Below, in pieces: positions 59,556 through 64,000 of a DNA stretch of 64,000 nt. The notes beneath the pieces are model-generated. The model ran no database searches and was not told where the DNA came from. It saw only the letters and a program-made list of their open reading frames with translations. The DNA comes from Sphagnum magellanicum (Eukaryota; Streptophyta; Sphagnopsida; Sphagnales; Sphagnaceae), in NCBI GenBank assembly GCA_021904315.1, contig CM038921.1, forward strand, positions 15,784,590 to 15,848,589. The letters are read 5' to 3'. Position 1 is the stretch's first letter, and the number at the start of each line of letters is the position of its first letter. The translations under genes were made by a program, and so were the position numbers.

Positions 59556-61872
59556 TTGTCACCACCAAAAATCAATACAACTTGGGCTTATGAATCAAAA
59601 AAAATGTTTAAGGTTTCTTGGGTAGCCAAGTTACCTTGGGTTGAGTTGCAAGTGGGGTTTGATGGTTTTTTGCACACTATGAAGTGCAAAATTTGCTCAA
59701 AGATTGAGCATAAAAACAAACTTCTAGCACCAAAATGGGATTCGTTACATAAACATGCAAGTCAAAGGAAAACTGATAATCTTATGAGAGGGGTGAAAAA
59801 AGGGGAATGGTATATTAGCAATGATTGTAAACATAACAAAAATCAGGTTGCATATGCTTATAAAGGGAAATAATTTATTTAAATAATTTATTTTGCAAGA
59901 AATTTTTAATTGGTTGGTTGGTGAAAAACGTAGGAAACTAATCCAATTTGTTACATTATTTCACACTTACAAACATGGTAGACCAATGCTTGAGTATGAG
60001 GCTCACAAAGACTTATTTGATTTCTTGAATTTTAAGGAGAATCCCAAAATGCATTGGATAGACAACTTTGGTTGGGCTATGACTCAACATATGCATGGCA
60101 TTATCTTGAAGGCCACAAAATCTATTGTTGGAACAACCCAATATTTATCATTTATTTGTGATGAGGTAAGTACAATTGACAACCAAAGTTGATCATGAGT
60201 TCATGGCTATGTGGTTCAAAGTTGGTAAAAACTACCAATTATCTTGTCCTTTGATCATGTGGTGGTTGGATTAAGTGTTGATAATCTTACTCAAGTCCTT
60301 ATGCAAGCTTTGATGCATTAAGGGGGTCTCACAAAACATTTGATTGGTATTAAACTTATGACATTTGGAACTGATGGGGTTTTAGTTTTTCAAGGGACTA
60401 AGTCAAGTGTTACTTGGCAAATTTTTGATGCTTGGGCTCCACATTCCATAGGAGTTCATTGTATGGCCCATAGAACCAATTTGGCAGTTCAGATTCTATC
60501 ACACTTACAAATGGTTAATAGATTTGAGGGTTTGTTTCACACCTTCTAAAATTATTTTTCCTAGAGCCTTAAGAGGCATTTGGAATTCATAAAACTTGTT
60601 AAGATTTTGAAAAATGTAAAAACCCATTGGATTTCTATGTTGTCTCTTATTCAATGTGTTATGGTAGAGTATAAAATTTTGCTGATTAATATGACCCTTG
60701 ATGCTCCTACTAATGACACGAGAAAGACAAACTTTGACCTTTTTTGTGATGTGTAGGGATTGTTGCCATTATGCTGTTGCTGTAATTAGTCCATAACTTG
60801 ATCAAGTTTGGCCAGTTGTAAGATGTTTTCATTTATGATTTTGTGGTAGCAATTAAAGTGTGTCAATAGGAGATTTATGAGTTGTACATAGACTTGAACA
60901 CAAGGTTCAAATTTGATGCTTTTGAAGGTTATAAAACTTTTGTTGAATGTTAAGCATGATTCCATAATCATGCGATGGATGACAAATTTGAACACGAGCA
61001 TAAAACATTTGGCATTTGATGTGAACCAATAACACATTTGGGCCACTATTTTGAATATGCAGACTGGTGAAGTTTTTAATGTCATAAGAAGGTTTATGCT
61101 ATAGTCATCACATAAGTGGAAGCAAAATGCAAAGGTAAAGTATCCCCCTTATCATTTTGTTTATTTCAATTGTCCATTGAATAATTTGAATTTTGGAATC
61201 AATTTTGTTGCATTGAATTGAATGTGGCAACTTGGGTTTGTAGGGGCAACCTATTGATTTCCTTGTTGCAGAATTGCAAGGGAGATTCCTTGCTCATGGA
61301 ATCATGGACAATCTAGGTGTGGTATACCCATAACAATGTTGTAGTCTAATGCAAAAAAAAGTTTCAGGAAGCACTTGGATGTGATTAAGGTAGCTTTCTG
61401 CCACCGCAAGAAACTGGTTGATAGTGATACTTGGGTGCCCAAGAAACTGATTGATAGTGATACTTGGGTGACTAAAATTCTATCAGTAGTGTCCTTTGAC
61501 ATGCAACAATCCATGTTCAAGTTAGCCATGAAATCAAATGCTTGTGCAACCATGGTTAAGTTGCTTGATGTGAATCCTTTGACACAACTTTGGCACATTC
61601 TTTTAGCATTTAGAATACTTGCTTATGCATTTCCAGAGTATTTCAAGTTGGTTGCAATTGCCATGGAACAAGTGTTTGGTAGTGTAAAGGATGAACACTG
61701 TTTTAGTTCTTTGGCATTTTGCAAATCCAAATTACGCAATAGACTCCCTACCAACCTAGGTTCAGTGGTCATAATGTTTTCTCAAAAGTTTTATACTCTT
61801 CATAATTTTTTGTGTGTTTCTACATATGAGGAATGGCACGTAGAATGTCCTCAATATGGTGTGGGAGCTTAG
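59556..61872 (+). mobile_element. Dead hAT-superfamily transposase with zinc-finger N-terminus, copy 2
   Basis: The order of motifs follows a hAT transposase with an N-terminal CxxC...H finger. Near 59640-59760: AKLPWVELQVGFDGFLHTMK, CKICSKIEH and APKWDSLHKHASQRK. Near 59920-60180: RRKLIQFVTLFHTYKHGRPM, LEYEAHKDLFDFLNF and FICDEVSTIDNQS. Near 60360-60500: MTFGTDGVLVFQGTKSSVTW and GVHCMAHRTNLAVQ. The C-terminal dimerisation region near 61600-61790 reads FRILAYAFPEYFKLVAIAME, FGSVKDEHCFSSLAF and LRNRLPTNLGSVV. Between these are frameshifts and many stops, especially 60550-61300, so it is inactive. A 33-bp tandem duplication (about 61408-61473) repeats an 11-residue block containing DSDTWV. It belongs to a different hAT lineage from the 47-kb copy. 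Terminal repeats were not found. Confidence 0.75.
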
Positions 61873-64000
61873 ATTTAAAGCTTTTGATTCGTGAGTTTTG
61901 AACAATCTTAATCCACTAGATTTTTGATTGGTTGGTTTTTTGGTTTTTTGGGTAAGTGAAGTTGGTGATCCCAAATGGGTACCACTTCTTATTCAACCTC
62001 TTTTGTTGCTTTTCAATTGTAATTTGTGACTTGATGGTGGTTTTGTATTGAACTAATTTTTTTTTTTTGTAGGTAGGACACTTGTGCTGCAATTTAAAGG
62101 GCTCCGTCCCCTCACAATTGATTAGAGTCTCCATGGTTTAATGAAAGGTAGCCTAGATTTCCCTTGTGAAAATTCTCAGTAGCCAAAACTCTTACAACAA
62201 TCTGATAGCTGGAGCCTTTTCTCTTACCACCATCTAACACTTGTAGTCAGAATTAGCCACCTTTAAAAAAACTAAATGCCTAATGAAACTCCATCCCCCT
62301 TTAATTTGTAGCCAAAAAATCCCTTCAATTTTCTGTTTTTACCCTGTTGGACTACAACTCATTCCAACCAGTGGCCAGCCTAGCAACAGAAGGCTTGAAA
62401 GAGTAGCCATAATGTCATATTTTTCCCAAAAAGAAAAAAAAAGACACTGCTTGTAGTAGAGGAAGTTGAAAGGAAGACGTTTAACTAGAGAGACCCAAAC
62501 ATAAGTAATAAATATCACTTACAAATTACAACACCCTTTGTCGTCTTCAGTATTTCTACAACAGCAATAACTCAGAGGAATGGTGTACAATCTCTTTATG
62601 GCTGTTGATGGCTTGCAATACAGACAAGAATTTGAAAAATGGCAAATGGAGATCTAAACCTACATGAATTCCATAGTCAGAATTTTGTTGACTATTAACA
62701 GCCATTGCTGTACAGATTTTGGTGATATTCATATTTGAGATAGACTTCTAAGTTCCAACTGACATTCTAAGACTTTCCTTTCTGCTTCAAGAAATATCTG
62801 TCAATTAGAGTTTAAGGATTTAGAGCTTATTGGCAAATCCTAGTCGATAGGATAATAACTACGGTTAGGATTATCTTCCAAGATGCCATGTTCAGGGTTT
62901 TTCCTCAAATACAATTTGTGAGGTAAGTGGGCTGGCAATCATTCACAACTAGTGGGCTTAGCCAAATTTGGGAATCTCCCTATTTTGGGAATGCTCGCAA
63001 AATAGACCCACATGTCCAAATATGGCGATTTCACAACTTTTTGCCTCCAAATCTGGCTAATTTGGGCAAAGTTTTCCAAAAAAGAATCTGTGAGGCATTT
63101 CATTGTTTTTTATTTTTTGCAAAGTGGCAAAAAATCACTGAAAAAAAAACAAACACTAGCCACATTAGGTTGGAACTGTTTTCAAAAAATTGATTCACAC
63201 TTATTAATAATTCAGATGAGTGCAAGAGGGTGTTGAAATTCAGGACAGGATAGAAGATGGCACACATCTCGGAGCATTGTTAGCTAATGAGAATGATTTA
63301 AAACCATACTTATTTTTAATTTTCACAACCTTGGATTAAGAAGAACGAAAACTTACCCATGGTTTTTGAACTCAACAAACTAGCATAAATCTAAATGGGA
63401 AAGGTGTCCCTAGTTCATTCCATAGATGTTTAATCTTTGGAGGTATTCTTATGTACTCCCATAAATTCTAATTCCTTAATGTTAAGACATAACATCTCTC
63501 TATTTGCATTGTGTTTCCATGTGAGCATACACATCTCCCAATGAATGTTTTTCACCAATAAACAATATTTTTTCTTGAACCACATAGTGTTCAGTAAGAT
63601 ATGTGTTAGGGCAAGCAAATAAGCTTCCAAAAGCTATATCAGTGTCAACCTACTTGGTAGTCATTTTACATTATGATTTCTGGAATAATTTGTGCATAAT
63701 TTCTCTTGTTCACGTAAGCACGAGCAATTGTATGCATTAATCTGTTAATACACATATTTAGTGAATTAGATATCAAATAGTTGATGGTTTGGGACACATC
63801 CATCCATACTTGGTAAATTTCATGTAAGAAATGATATACATATTAGTTATGACTTACATTACTTTAACTGGCTATGTACCCTAACAATAAGCTGATGATA
63901 TATAACTTTTCGATGAAACTTAAAATTTTGACCACTTAGTTACACATCCTAGGTATTGGAATGGATGATCAAATAATATATTTGCATATTTGCAACCATA
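61873..64000. other. Intergenic to window end
   Basis: No gene is recognised. A block at 62919-62976 repeats 57178-57235. The rest is AT-rich with short accidental open frames. Confidence 0.45.

Noticed and set aside
57178-62976. Long terminal repeats of an LTR retrotransposon
   Set aside because: The matching block is only about 58 bp, the interior encodes hAT rather than gag-pol, and no primer-binding site or TG...CA ends were seen.
1-64000. tRNA, rRNA or other structured RNA genes
   Set aside because: I looked for cloverleaf and box motifs while reading but found none I could support; a covariance-model scan would be needed to be sure.

Overview
This is nuclear DNA of a land plant. The evidence is spliced genes with GT-AG introns, a DYW-type pentatricopeptide repeat (PPR) protein, a Dof zinc-finger factor, germin-like proteins, plant-type hAT and CACTA transposons, and AT-rich intergenic DNA full of degenerate repeats. 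A long intronless DYW PPR with a highly regular repeat array, beside old hAT and pogo-type transposons, fits a seed-free lineage (moss, lycophyte or fern) better than a typical angiosperm. That placement is inference; I cannot name a species.

Layout. 1-2635: minus-strand EMC1-like gene, cut by the window edge, lacking recognisable 5' exons and carrying three disabling lesions. 3240-3880: decayed lysine-rich coding remnant. 4040-10935: large inverted duplication holding two intact, almost identical germin-like protein genes head to head, with a 2.9-kb spacer. 12286-13463: F-box pseudogene with a frameshift and a stop. 13652-13770: minisatellite with telo-box motifs in front of the intact 1039-residue PPR gene (14732-17851). 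17852-31091: gene-poor DNA with a 135-bp-period repeat, a dead pogo/CENP-B-like transposase and a decayed retroelement-like fragment. 31092-33061: intact three-exon LEA-2 gene resembling COMPANION OF CELLULOSE SYNTHASE proteins. 35493-36320: broken gene remnant with a GDSH motif. 37.7-52 kb: very AT-rich repeat territory with a complete-ended CACTA element that contains a CCTA-rich satellite, a second TIR element, a dead hAT transposase and simple repeats. 52.0-55.2 kb: less AT-rich island with a promoter-like region, a long leader and an intact Dof gene. 55.9-64 kb: minisatellites, a Tourist-like MITE with TAA target duplications, and a second dead hAT transposase of a different lineage.

Five genes look intact: two germin-like proteins, the PPR, the LEA-2/CC-like gene and the Dof gene. 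They belong to unrelated pathways (apoplast, organelle RNA editing, cell-wall synthesis, transcription) and form no cluster. Lesions in the broken genes are unlikely to be general sequencing noise, because the five intact genes read cleanly over more than 6.5 kb of coding sequence.

The most unusual items are the PPR array made of seven exact 70-residue units that appear to come from an S/P motif fusion, the germin-like inverted duplication with a sharp identity change at its outer ends, and the CACTA element carrying a satellite array. I see no sign of an entirely new enzymatic system. All family assignments are from memory of conserved motifs, with no database search.
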